From: Streptomyces macrolidinus
GTDB lineage: Bacteria; Actinomycetota; Actinomycetes; Streptomycetales; Streptomycetaceae
Reading direction: 5' to 3'
DNA: 64,000 nucleotides
Assembly (NCBI RefSeq): GCF_023887685.1
Contig: NZ_JAMWMR010000027.1
Span: 1 to 64,000 of the forward strand
A model generated the notes under the pieces. It was not told the origin of the DNA and made no database searches. It saw only the letters and a program-made list of their open reading frames with translations. Positions 51,893 through 61,552 of the stretch are shown in pieces. Position 1 is the stretch's first letter. Each line of letters begins with the position of its first letter. A program made the position numbers and the translations under genes.

Positions 51893-53017
51893 TCAGCCGA
51901 GCAGGGAGTCCAGCTCCACGTGCTCCATGCCGAGCGCCTCGGCGACGCCCTGGTAAACCACCTTGCCGTCATGGACGTTGAGGCCCTTGGCCAGCGCGGG
52001 GTCACGGCGCAGCGCCTCGACCCAGCCGCGGTTGGCCAGTTCCACGATGTAGGGCAGCGTGGCGTTGGTCAGCGCGTAGGTGGAGGTGTTGGGGACGGCG
52101 CCGGGCATGTTGGCGACGCAGTAGAACACCGAGTTGTGGACCTTGAAGGTCGGCTCGGCGTGCGTGGTCGGACGGGAGTCCTCGAAGCAGCCGCCCTGGT
52201 CGATCGCGATGTCGACAAGGACACTTCCCGCCTTCATCCGGGAGACCAGCTCGTTGGTGACCAGCTTCGGGGCCTTGGCGCCCGGGATCAGCACGGCACC
52301 GACGACGAGGTCGGCCTCGAGGCAGGCCTTCTCCAGCTCGAAGGCGTTGGAGACCACGGTCTGGATCTTCGTGCCGAAGACCTTGTCCGCTTCCTTGAGC
52401 TTGTTGATGTCCTTGTCGAGCAGGGTGACGTGGTAGCCCAGACCGATGGCGATGGTCGCGGCGTTCCAGCCGGAGACACCGGCGCCGATGACCACGGCCT
52501 TGGCGGCGAGCACACCCGGGACACCGCCGGGCAGCACGCCACGGCCGCCGGCCGCGCGCATCAGGTGGTAGGAGCCGACCTGCGGGGCCAGGCGGCCCGC
52601 GACCTCGGACATCGGGGCGAGCAGCGGGAGCGCGCGGTTCGGCAGCTCGACCGTCTCGTAGGCGATGGCGGTGGTGCCGGACTCCAGCAGCGCGTCCGTG
52701 CACTCCTTGGAGGCGGCCAGGTGCAGGTAGGTGAAGAGGATCTGGTCCTTGCGAAGGCGGTGGTACTCCTCCGCGATGGGCTCCTTGACCTTGAGCAGCA
52801 GGTCGGCGGCGGCCCAGACCTCGTCCGCGGTCTCCAGGATCTCGGCCCCGGCGGCCACGTACTCCGCGTCCGGGATCGAGGAGCCGACGCCGGCGTTCCG
52901 CTCGACGACGACCTGGTGTCCGTTGCGCACCAGCTCGTGCACGCCGGCGGGGGTGATAGCCACCCGGAACTCGTTGTTCTTGACCTCGCGGGGGATGCCG
53001 ACCTTCACGTCGATCAC
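51893..53017 (-). CDS. ald: Alanine dehydrogenase
   Basis: Ald interconverts L-alanine and pyruvate plus ammonia with NAD. The 374-residue protein has the N-terminal catalytic domain (KVGIPREVKNNEFRVAITPA) and a Rossmann domain (AVVIGAGVSGWNAATIAIGL near 175). DIAIDQGGCFEDSRPTTHAE near 270 is the family signature. The GTG at 53017 has AAGGA just upstream; a second in-frame GTG at 53008 gives the commonly annotated start three residues later. The upstream DNA (53054-53101) has repeated CCGGGGCAGT-like elements. The enzyme serves alanine use as carbon and nitrogen source. Confidence 0.96.
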   Translation of the reverse strand: MIDVKVGIPREVKNNEFRVAITPAGVHELVRNGHQVVVERNAGVGSSIPDAEYVAAGAEILETADEVWAAADLLLKVKEPIAEEYHRLRKDQILFTYLHLAASKECTDALLESGTTAIAYETVELPNRALPLLAPMSEVAGRLAPQVGSYHLMRAAGGRGVLPGGVPGVLAAKAVVIGAGVSGWNAATIAIGLGYHVTLLDKDINKLKEADKVFGTKIQTVVSNAFELEKACLEADLVVGAVLIPGAKAPKLVTNELVSRMKAGSVLVDIAIDQGGCFEDSRPTTHAEPTFKVHNSVFYCVANMPGAVPNTSTYALTNATLPYIVELANRGWVEALRRDPALAKGLNVHDGKVVYQGVAEALGMEHVELDSLLG

Positions 53018-53053
53018 GGTCCTTGACTCAGAGGGGGTTCTAGGGCTGTGCAT

Positions 53054-53101
53054 GCCGGGGCAGTGCAAGCCCGGTCAATGCTTGTCATACCCGGGCAGTA
53101 G
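53054..53101. promoter_or_regulatory. Repeated elements upstream of ald, candidate operator
   Basis: GCCGGGGCAGTG (53054-53065) and CCCGGGCAGTAG (53090-53101) form a direct repeat about 36 bases apart, with a related GCCCGGTCA between them. Three phased copies on one face of the helix are typical of Lrp/AsnC-family sites (AldR-type regulators control ald in actinobacteria). No such regulator is encoded in the window. Confidence 0.4.
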
Positions 53102-53185
53102 TGAACGTACCGGGAGACACCGCAGGAGAACCGGCGGCAACGCCAGTCTAATGAAGGATTTCGAGCTGTCTAGCCTTTCATTGCT

Positions 53186-55255
53186 TTAATCCTTATCGGC
53201 TGCACTGCGGATTTCGTAGGCGTTGGCGCCTTCGTCCCCCGCACCCGCGCTGTCCTGGGACTCTTCCTCCAGCAGATGCCCGGCCGCCTCCCGGTGGGAC
53301 AGGGCGCCCGCCGGGTCACCGAGGTGCTCCAGGGCGTCGGCGGCCCGCAGCCGCAGCGCGGCCTGAAGCCGTACGTCCTCCGCGCGGCGCGCCCACTCGA
53401 TCGCCTCCTGGCAGGTACGCAACGACTCCGTGGGGCGGCCCAGGAGGTCCTGGACGCGGGCCAGTTCACCCAACGCCCTTGCGTGGGCGGCCACATCGCC
53501 CGTTCTGCGGTGTCCCGCCGCCGCCGCGCGCCAGTTGCGCAGGGCCTCCTCGTGGTGCCCCGCGTGCGTGAGGGCGGCGGCGATACGGCCGTAGAGCCGG
53601 GCGGCGTCCGCGCGCTCGTCGCGGGCCAGGCGCTGGGCCAGGGCCCTGCCGTACCAGTCGGCGGCCCGGTCGTAGTCCCCCAGCTCCTGGTGGGCGCCGC
53701 CTACGGATTCCATCGCGCGGCCCGTCGCATACGGATCGTCGGCCTCCCGCCCGGCGTCCAGCGCGGCCCGGTAGCGGGCCAGTGCCGTCGCGGTCCGGCC
53801 GCTGCGCGCGTCCAGGTCGGCGAGGTTCAGCAGGGCCGCCGCCTTCTCGCGAGGCAGGTCGGCGCGGTCGGCGACGTCGAGGACGAGCCGGTGGATGCCG
53901 TACAGCTCGGGCGCTGCCGCGCGGGTGCCGAAGTGGGCGACCAGGGCCCGCACCAGCGCGGCCATCAGGCGGCGGGCCAGGGTGTCCAACGTGCCGTCGG
54001 CGACGGCGAGTCGGGCCGCGGCCAGCAGCGCGGGCTGTCGGGTGCGCAGCCAGTCCTCGGCGGCCCTCGGGTCCGGGAAGCGCAGGGCCGAGGGCAGGCC
54101 GTGGAGCTTCTCGCGGGCCTGCGGGCTGTCGGTCTCGGTGATCGCGCGGCAGGAGTGCAGCAGCCGCACGGTCCGCTCCAGCATGCGCGCGCGGGCGAGT
54201 TGCAGCTCGGCCGGGCGGTCCTCGTCCTCGGCCGCGGCGCGCAGCAGGGGCAGCACACAGCCGGGGATCTCGTAGTGCGCGCGGTCGGTGTCCACGCGCC
54301 GCAGGAAGCCGAGGGCCGTGAAGTCCTCGAGGGCGCCACGGGCGTCGGCGGGCGAGCAGCCCGCCAGCGCGGAGGCGGTGTGCGGGTCGAGCAGTCCGGC
54401 GGGGGCCAGGGAGAACAGCCGCAGGGTGCGGCGGGCCGTGGGCGCCAGCCCCTCGTACGCGAGCCGGGAGACCCGGACCGGGGGCGGTCCCTCGTCGGCC
54501 CCGGCCCGCAACTGCTGGGCGAGGTCGGCGACGGCGGCCTCGGGTCGGGCGGCCAGCCAGCCGCCCGCGAGGACCAGCGAGGCGGGGTGACCGGCGCACT
54601 CCTCCACGAGCCGCTCGGCGGCGCGCGGGTCGACGGTGATGCGGACGGAGCCGGTGCGCCGGGTGAGCAGGGCCAGCGCGGACCGGGTGTCCAACCCGCC
54701 CAGGGTGCAGGGCCGTACGTCCGTGATGCCGGTCAACGGGCCCGTGGAGACGGCGACGACCAGACAGCCGGGGGTCTCGGGCAGCACCGCGTCGACCTGG
54801 TCGGCGGTGACCGCGTCGTCGAGCAGGAGCACCATGCGCCGGGTCACGAGGGCGGCGCGCACCGCCTCGCTCAGCTCGTCCTCGGCGGCTCCGGGCTGGG
54901 CGGGCAGGCCGAGGGCGGTGAGCAGTTCGCGGGCGGTGCGTTCGGTGGGTACGGGGGTGCCGTCGGGCTCGCTGAGGCGGGCGCGCAGCACGCCGTCCGC
55001 GTACCGGTCCGCGACCTGGCGGACCAGTTCCTCGGCGAGTGCGGTGCGGCCGGAGCCGGGGCGGCCCGCGATGAGCAGGACCCGGGCGCGGGGGGCCTTG
55101 CGACCGGTGAGGGTGTCCAGGCCCGCGCGCTCGATGTCGGCCTGAAGCTCCTTCAACTCCCTTGCGCGGCCGAGGAATCGAGGAGTCGTGGCGGCGGGAC
55201 GCCGGTCGCTTCGAGAGAGCCGGCCGTCGGCTGCCGCCACCGCCTGATCCGTCAC
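53186..55255 (-). CDS. NB-ARC-like NTPase with C-terminal TPR repeats
   Basis: This 689-residue protein has a P-loop NTPase at about residues 25-300 and TPR-like helical repeats at about 430-670 (for example YDRAADWYGRALAQRLARDE then AALTHAGHHEEALRNWRAAA). Walker A reads GRPGSGRTAL (64-73), with Arg in place of the usual Lys. Walker B is MVLLLDDA. AfsR/STAND-type proteins of this build act as molecular switches, but no DNA-binding domain is visible. The GTG at 55255 has GGGAG 8 bases upstream; an ATG at 55366 would add 37 residues and is less well supported. It lies between the NUDIX gene and ald. Confidence 0.8.
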   Translation of the reverse strand: MTDQAVAAADGRLSRSDRRPAATTPRFLGRARELKELQADIERAGLDTLTGRKAPRARVLLIAGRPGSGRTALAEELVRQVADRYADGVLRARLSEPDGTPVPTERTARELLTALGLPAQPGAAEDELSEAVRAALVTRRMVLLLDDAVTADQVDAVLPETPGCLVVAVSTGPLTGITDVRPCTLGGLDTRSALALLTRRTGSVRITVDPRAAERLVEECAGHPASLVLAGGWLAARPEAAVADLAQQLRAGADEGPPPVRVSRLAYEGLAPTARRTLRLFSLAPAGLLDPHTASALAGCSPADARGALEDFTALGFLRRVDTDRAHYEIPGCVLPLLRAAAEDEDRPAELQLARARMLERTVRLLHSCRAITETDSPQAREKLHGLPSALRFPDPRAAEDWLRTRQPALLAAARLAVADGTLDTLARRLMAALVRALVAHFGTRAAAPELYGIHRLVLDVADRADLPREKAAALLNLADLDARSGRTATALARYRAALDAGREADDPYATGRAMESVGGAHQELGDYDRAADWYGRALAQRLARDERADAARLYGRIAAALTHAGHHEEALRNWRAAAAGHRRTGDVAAHARALGELARVQDLLGRPTESLRTCQEAIEWARRAEDVRLQAALRLRAADALEHLGDPAGALSHREAAGHLLEEESQDSAGAGDEGANAYEIRSAADKD

Positions 55256-55411
55256 GGGCCACGCTCCCGTCCCACTGCGCACACCGGCCCGCCGGGCCTT
55301 GAGCGGGTCGTCTGCAGAGCCTAGTTCACGCTCTGCGACAGACCAGCAGGAGCACCGCTCACTCATCCCTCGATCGGATCAAGCGATCGTACGACCGGCG
55401 GGGGCAGGTCC

Positions 55412-56038
55412 TCAGGCCTCGAAGGGGCGCGCGGGCCAGGGCGCCTCGGCCGGGCGCAGCGCGTCCAGGCCGTCGCCGTCGCGGGCGGCGATCAGGGAGA
55501 GGACGCCGACGACGAGGCAGTTGTTGTGCAGCTCACCGGCCAGCACCCCGCGGACGAGGTCCTCGACGGGGACGCGGGCCAGCTCCATGTCGGCCTCCTC
55601 GTCCTCGACCTCGAAGCGCTGCCCGTCCGCCTCGGACAGGTCGCGGGCGAGGAAGATGCGCACGGCCTCGTCGCAGCCGCCGGGCGTGGTGTACACGTCC
55701 GTCAGCACGCGCCAGTCCTCGGCCTTGACGTACGCCTCCTCGTACAGCTCGCGCTGGGCGGCGTGCAGGGGGTTCTCGCCGGGGACGTCGAGGAGACCGG
55801 CCGGGATCTCCCAGAGCTTGTGGCGCACGGGGTGGCGGTACTGCCGTATGACCAGGACCCGGCCCTGGTCGTCGAGGGCGAGGACGGCGACGGAGCCGGG
55901 GTGCACCTGGTAGTCGCGGCGGGCGACCGCGCCGCCGGGCATGACCACGTCGTCCGTGCGGACGGAGGTCTTGTTGCCGACGAACGGGGTGTCGCTCGCC
56001 CTGACCTCCCACTCCTCGGGGGTGTCCTTGATCGCCAT
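55412..56038 (-). CDS. NUDIX hydrolase (ADP-ribose pyrophosphatase-like)
   Basis: This 208-residue NUDIX enzyme has its box at about residues 82-105: GLLDVPGENPLHAAQRELYE then EAYVK, fitting Gx5Ex7REUxEExGU. The preceding VLVIRQYRHPVRHKLWEIPA and the late TPGGCDEAVRIFLARDL are typical of ADP-ribose pyrophosphatases, which hydrolyse ADP-ribose to AMP and ribose 5-phosphate. The ATG at 56038 follows GGGAGGAA. It lies 87 bases after pyrG in the same direction and is probably in one operon with it. Confidence 0.93.
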   Translation of the reverse strand: MAIKDTPEEWEVRASDTPFVGNKTSVRTDDVVMPGGAVARRDYQVHPGSVAVLALDDQGRVLVIRQYRHPVRHKLWEIPAGLLDVPGENPLHAAQRELYEEAYVKAEDWRVLTDVYTTPGGCDEAVRIFLARDLSEADGQRFEVEDEEADMELARVPVEDLVRGVLAGELHNNCLVVGVLSLIAARDGDGLDALRPAEAPWPARPFEA

Positions 56039-56125
56039 CTGGTTCTGTTCCTCCCACACGCACTACGACAACCGGGGTACGTGTCCACGCGGGACACGCA
56101 CCCCGGCCACCGTACAACTCTTGTG

Positions 56126-57775
<1,650 letters not shown>

Positions 57776-58255
57776 GGCCAAGAGGGGGCTCCCGTGGTCG
57801 CGGTCTGGGGTGCGATACGGCGTACTCCTCCGAACGATCTTCGGGGGCTGCCGTCGCTGCGGTTCGGGGGTTTCGTTCCCACCGGTCCACGGGCTACCAG
57901 GGTATCAGCGCGAAAGAGGGCCTGCTCCCGGCCACGCTCCGCGTCCGTACGGGTACCCATGCGCGACGCTCTCGCGCCGCTCACCTCCGCCTCACCCGTT
58001 CGGGGCACTTCCCTTGTCCGAAGCGGCAAGCGGATCATCGACGTACGTCATATCCTGCTCGGACACTCGCTGCCGAGCACTCCCGGTCAACGGCACCACC
58101 CCCGCCCGTCCACCGGAACCACAAGGGCTCGTCAGTTCGTTGACCATCGACTGCTTCACCGACACACGGGTCGATGAGCGACGACCTCTCACCGACCCCC
58201 TGACCGCAACAGCAACCGCCCCTCGGGGCGACGTGGCCGTTCGACTGGAGTTGCA
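57776..58255. other. Divergent intergenic region, pyrG/GH15
   Basis: These 480 bases should hold both promoters. A perfect 10-bp palindrome GACGTACGTC (58040-58049) and a hairpin GCTCGG...CCGAGC (58057-58062 with 58073-58078) lie toward the GH15 gene. In many bacteria pyrG is controlled by attenuation in its leader; I see no run of G residues or terminator here that would support that. No gene is seen. Confidence 0.45.
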
Positions 58256-60058
58256 TTGGCCGGGCGCATCGAAGACTACGCACTCATCGGAGACATGCAG
58301 ACCGCCGCGCTGGTCTGCCGGGACGGCACAGTGGACTGGTTGTGCCTGCCCCGCTTCGACTCCCATGCCGTCTTCGCGGGGCTGCTCGGCACAGAGGATC
58401 ACGGCTTCTGGCGGCTGGGTCCCGCCCATGCGGCGGACATCGAGCCGCCCGCGGCGACCCGGCGTTCGTACCGCGGCGAGTCCCTGATCCTGGAGTCCGA
58501 GTGGGACACCCCGCGGGGCACCGTCCGAGTGATCGACTTCATGCCGCCGCGTGACGGCGCCCCCCAGTTGATCCGCATCGTGGAGGGCGTCACGGGCCGG
58601 GTGCCGATGCGCTCGATGCTGCGTATGCGGTTCTCCTACGGACGGGTGGTGCCCTGGGTCCACAAGTACGAGGGGCGCACGGTGGCCGTGGCCGGACCGG
58701 ACTCGGTGTGGTTCGACACCCAGGCCGAGACCTATGGCAAGGCGCTGACCACCTACGCGGACTTCACGGTCGCGCCGGGCGACCGGGTCGCGTTCACGAT
58801 CTCGTGGCAGCCCTCGCACAAGGAGCAGCCGCCGATGCCGGAGCCCGAGCAGTCGCTGGAGGCGGCCGAGGACTTCTGGCGGGAGTGGGTGGGGCACTGT
58901 ACGTACCACGGCCCCTACCGCGAGGCCGTCATCCGCTCCCTGATCACGCTGAAGGCCCTCACCTACGCGCCGACGGGCGGCATCGTGGCCGCGCCCACGA
59001 CCTCGCTGCCGGAGGAGATCGGCGGCGTGCGCAACTGGGACTACCGCTACACCTGGCTGCGCGACGCGGCGATCACCCTGTCCTCCCTGCTGCGCACGGG
59101 CTACCGCGACGAGGCCCGCGCCTGGCGCGAATGGCTGCTGCGGGCCGTCGCGGGCGACCCCGAGAACCTGCAGATCATGTACGGCATCGCGGGTGAACGG
59201 GAGCTGGGCGAGGCCGAGTTGGACTGGCTGCCCGGCTATGAGAACTCCGCGCCGGTCCGGGTCGGCAACGGCGCCGCGCACCAGCTCCAGCTCGATGTGT
59301 ACGGCGAGGTCACCGAGGCCCTGCACCTGGCCCATATGACGGGCCTGGCCCGCAACGACTACGCCTCGCTGCTCCAGCTCAAGCTCATCCGCTACCTCGA
59401 GCAGCACTGGCACGAGCCGGACGAGGGCATCTGGGAGGTGCGCGGCCCGCGCCGCCACTTCGTGCACTCCAAGGTGATGGCGTGGGTCGCGGTGGACCGC
59501 ACGATCAAGCTGATCGAGTCCGGTGACGCGGACGGCCCGCTGGAGAAGTGGCGCGAGCTGCGCGATGTGATCCACCGCGATGTGTGCGAGAAGGGCTACG
59601 ACAAGGAGCGCAACACCTTCACCCAGTCCTACGGCTCCAAGGAGCTGGACGCCTCGCTGCTGCTGATCCCGCAGATGGGCTTCCTGCCGCCGGACGACAA
59701 GCGGGTGATCGGCACGATCGAGGCCATCCAGCGCGAGCTGTCCACGTCGGACGGGTTCATCCTGCGCTATCCGACCCTCGGCGGCAGCGAGGGCGTGGAC
59801 GGGCTGCCGGGTGACGAGGGCGCGTTCCTCGCCTGCTCGTTCTGGATGGCGGACGACCTGGCGATGATCGGCCGGGTGGACGAGGCCCGCAAGCTGTTCG
59901 AGAAGCTGCTGGCCCTGCGCAACGATCTGGGCCTGCTCGCCGAGGAGTGGGACTCCCGGCTGCAACGCCAGGTCGGCAACTTCCCGCAGGCGTTCAGCCA
60001 TGTCCCCCTCATCGACACGGCACTGCGGCTGACGGCGTCCGGGGCGTACGGGGGCTGA
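58256..60058 (+). CDS. Glycoside hydrolase family 15 (glucoamylase/trehalase-like)
   Basis: This 600-residue GH15 enzyme has an N-terminal beta-sandwich (about residues 5-215, with LIGDMQTAALVCRDGTVDWL then CLPRFDS) and an (alpha/alpha)6 barrel. The barrel shows GGVRNWDYRYTWLRDAAITL near residue 258 and YEVRGPRR-like EVRGPRRHF near 395. There is no signal peptide, so it acts in the cytoplasm. Similar actinobacterial proteins hydrolyse trehalose or alpha-glucans; the substrate here is not decided by sequence. The TTG at 58256 follows GGAG by 6 bases. It is divergent from pyrG. Confidence 0.93.
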   Translation: MAGRIEDYALIGDMQTAALVCRDGTVDWLCLPRFDSHAVFAGLLGTEDHGFWRLGPAHAADIEPPAATRRSYRGESLILESEWDTPRGTVRVIDFMPPRDGAPQLIRIVEGVTGRVPMRSMLRMRFSYGRVVPWVHKYEGRTVAVAGPDSVWFDTQAETYGKALTTYADFTVAPGDRVAFTISWQPSHKEQPPMPEPEQSLEAAEDFWREWVGHCTYHGPYREAVIRSLITLKALTYAPTGGIVAAPTTSLPEEIGGVRNWDYRYTWLRDAAITLSSLLRTGYRDEARAWREWLLRAVAGDPENLQIMYGIAGERELGEAELDWLPGYENSAPVRVGNGAAHQLQLDVYGEVTEALHLAHMTGLARNDYASLLQLKLIRYLEQHWHEPDEGIWEVRGPRRHFVHSKVMAWVAVDRTIKLIESGDADGPLEKWRELRDVIHRDVCEKGYDKERNTFTQSYGSKELDASLLLIPQMGFLPPDDKRVIGTIEAIQRELSTSDGFILRYPTLGGSEGVDGLPGDEGAFLACSFWMADDLAMIGRVDEARKLFEKLLALRNDLGLLAEEWDSRLQRQVGNFPQAFSHVPLIDTALRLTASGAYGG

Positions 60059-60132
60059 GGCCGACGGCGGGGCCGCTTACGCTGAGAGCAGTCCTGTCCC
60101 CCGTATCGAGGTATCGGAAGGGGGCGGCCACC

Positions 60133-61503
60133 ATGCCCCCCTTCGCCACGGCGCGTACGGCGCTGGCCGCGCTGCGCGCGGATCTGGCCGGTGAGGTCCT
60201 CGCCCCCGGTGACGCGGGCTACGACGCGGCCCGGCGCGTGTGCAACGCGCGGATCGACCGTCGGCCCGCCGTGATCGCGCGGTGCGCGGGGCCGGACGAC
60301 GTGGTGCGGGCTGTGTGCTTCGCCCGCGAGCTGGATCTGCGGGTCGCCGTGCGCGGCGGCGGTCACAGCGTCGCGGGGATGGGGGTCAACGACAACGGCG
60401 TGGTCATCGATCTGCGCCGGATGCGCCAGGTCACGGTCCACCCCGGCGCCGCCGCGGTCCGGGTGGAGGGCGGCGCCCTGACGCGTGACCTCGACCGCGC
60501 CACCCGGCCGTACGGCCTCGCGACCACCGGCGGCCGGGACTCCGCGTCCGGGGTCGCGGGCTTCGTCCTCGGCGGCGGCAGCGGCCGACTGGAGCGGGCC
60601 TTCGGCCCCGCCGTCGACCAGTTGCTCGGCGCCGAGCTGGTGACCGCGGACGGCACCGCGGTCCGGGCGACCTCCGAGGAACACCCCGAGCTGTTCTGGG
60701 CGCTGCACGGCGGCGGCGGGAACTTCGGCGTGGCCACCGCGCTGACGCTCCGGCTGTACGAGCTGCCCGAGTTCTCCGTCGCCCTGCTCGGCTTCCGGCC
60801 CGAGGCGGGCCCCGCAGCGATCCGCGCCTTCCGCGAGGTCGTCGCCACCGGCCCGCCGGAGGTCAGCGGCACCGTGCTGTATCTGACCGCGCGGCCCGAG
60901 CCGTTCGTCCCCGGGCATCTGGTCGGCACCCTGCTGTGCCTGGTGGTGGTCACGTACGTCGGCGGCGCGGACCGGCTGCGCGGGTTCGTCCGGCCGCTGC
61001 TGGAGCTGCCGCACGTCTCGGAGGTCCTCGCCGCGCTGCCGTACGCCGACGTCCAGGGCATGTTCGACACCCCGTGCGGGCTGCGGCACCACGGGACGAC
61101 CGAGTATCTGACCGCGCTGCCCGACGAACTGGTCGATGTCTTCTGCGCCCGTGCCCGCGCCCTGCCCATCCCCGGCGGCTGCCGGTACACGCTGTGGCCG
61201 CTGGCCGCCGCGCCCGCCGCGTACCCGGACCCCCGCGCGGACGCGACCTGGGCCGTGTGCCCCCGCGGGGTCTGGGCCGATCCGGCGGACGACGCACGGG
61301 TGCCGGTCTGGGTCGAGGAGGCGCGCGCCGACGTACGGCCTTGGCGCACGGGCGCGGTTCATGTGCGCCTCGTCGGGGACGCGGGCAGGGACCGGGTGGT
61401 GGCCGGGCTCGCCGCCGCGCACCTCGACCGGCTGGCGCGGGTGAAGCGGCGGTACGACCCGGACAACATGTTCAGGTTCAACCACAACATCCGGCCTGTT
61501 TGA
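60133..61503 (+). CDS. FAD-linked oxidoreductase (PCMH/BBE type)
   Basis: This 456-residue enzyme has a PCMH-type FAD-binding domain. The covalent FAD His is in VAVRGGGHSVAGMGVND near residue 80, and GGGSGRLERAFGPAVDQLLG near 153 is the second FAD contact. The C-terminal berberine-bridge-like segment ends VKRRYDPDNMFRFNHNIRPV, a clear family signature. Such enzymes oxidise sugars, alkaloids or other small alcohols. There is no signal peptide. The ATG at 60133 has GGAAGGGGG upstream. The second covalent Cys of bicovalent members is not evident. It lies between the GH15 and PucR genes, all in one direction. Confidence 0.9.
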   Translation: MPPFATARTALAALRADLAGEVLAPGDAGYDAARRVCNARIDRRPAVIARCAGPDDVVRAVCFARELDLRVAVRGGGHSVAGMGVNDNGVVIDLRRMRQVTVHPGAAAVRVEGGALTRDLDRATRPYGLATTGGRDSASGVAGFVLGGGSGRLERAFGPAVDQLLGAELVTADGTAVRATSEEHPELFWALHGGGGNFGVATALTLRLYELPEFSVALLGFRPEAGPAAIRAFREVVATGPPEVSGTVLYLTARPEPFVPGHLVGTLLCLVVVTYVGGADRLRGFVRPLLELPHVSEVLAALPYADVQGMFDTPCGLRHHGTTEYLTALPDELVDVFCARARALPIPGGCRYTLWPLAAAPAAYPDPRADATWAVCPRGVWADPADDARVPVWVEEARADVRPWRTGAVHVRLVGDAGRDRVVAGLAAAHLDRLARVKRRYDPDNMFRFNHNIRPV

Positions 61504-61540
61504 GCGGGGACCGACGGTGCGGCCGGGGCGTCCGCGCAGG

Positions 61541-61546
61541 TAGCGT
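61541..61546 (+). promoter_or_regulatory. -10-like box for the pucR-type gene
   Basis: TAGCGT fits TANNNT and ends six bases before the ATG at 61553. It is the same hexamer and nearly the same spacing as at 21400-21405 before the double-GNAT gene, suggesting leaderless transcription. Confidence 0.4.
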
Positions 61547-61552
61547 CACCGC

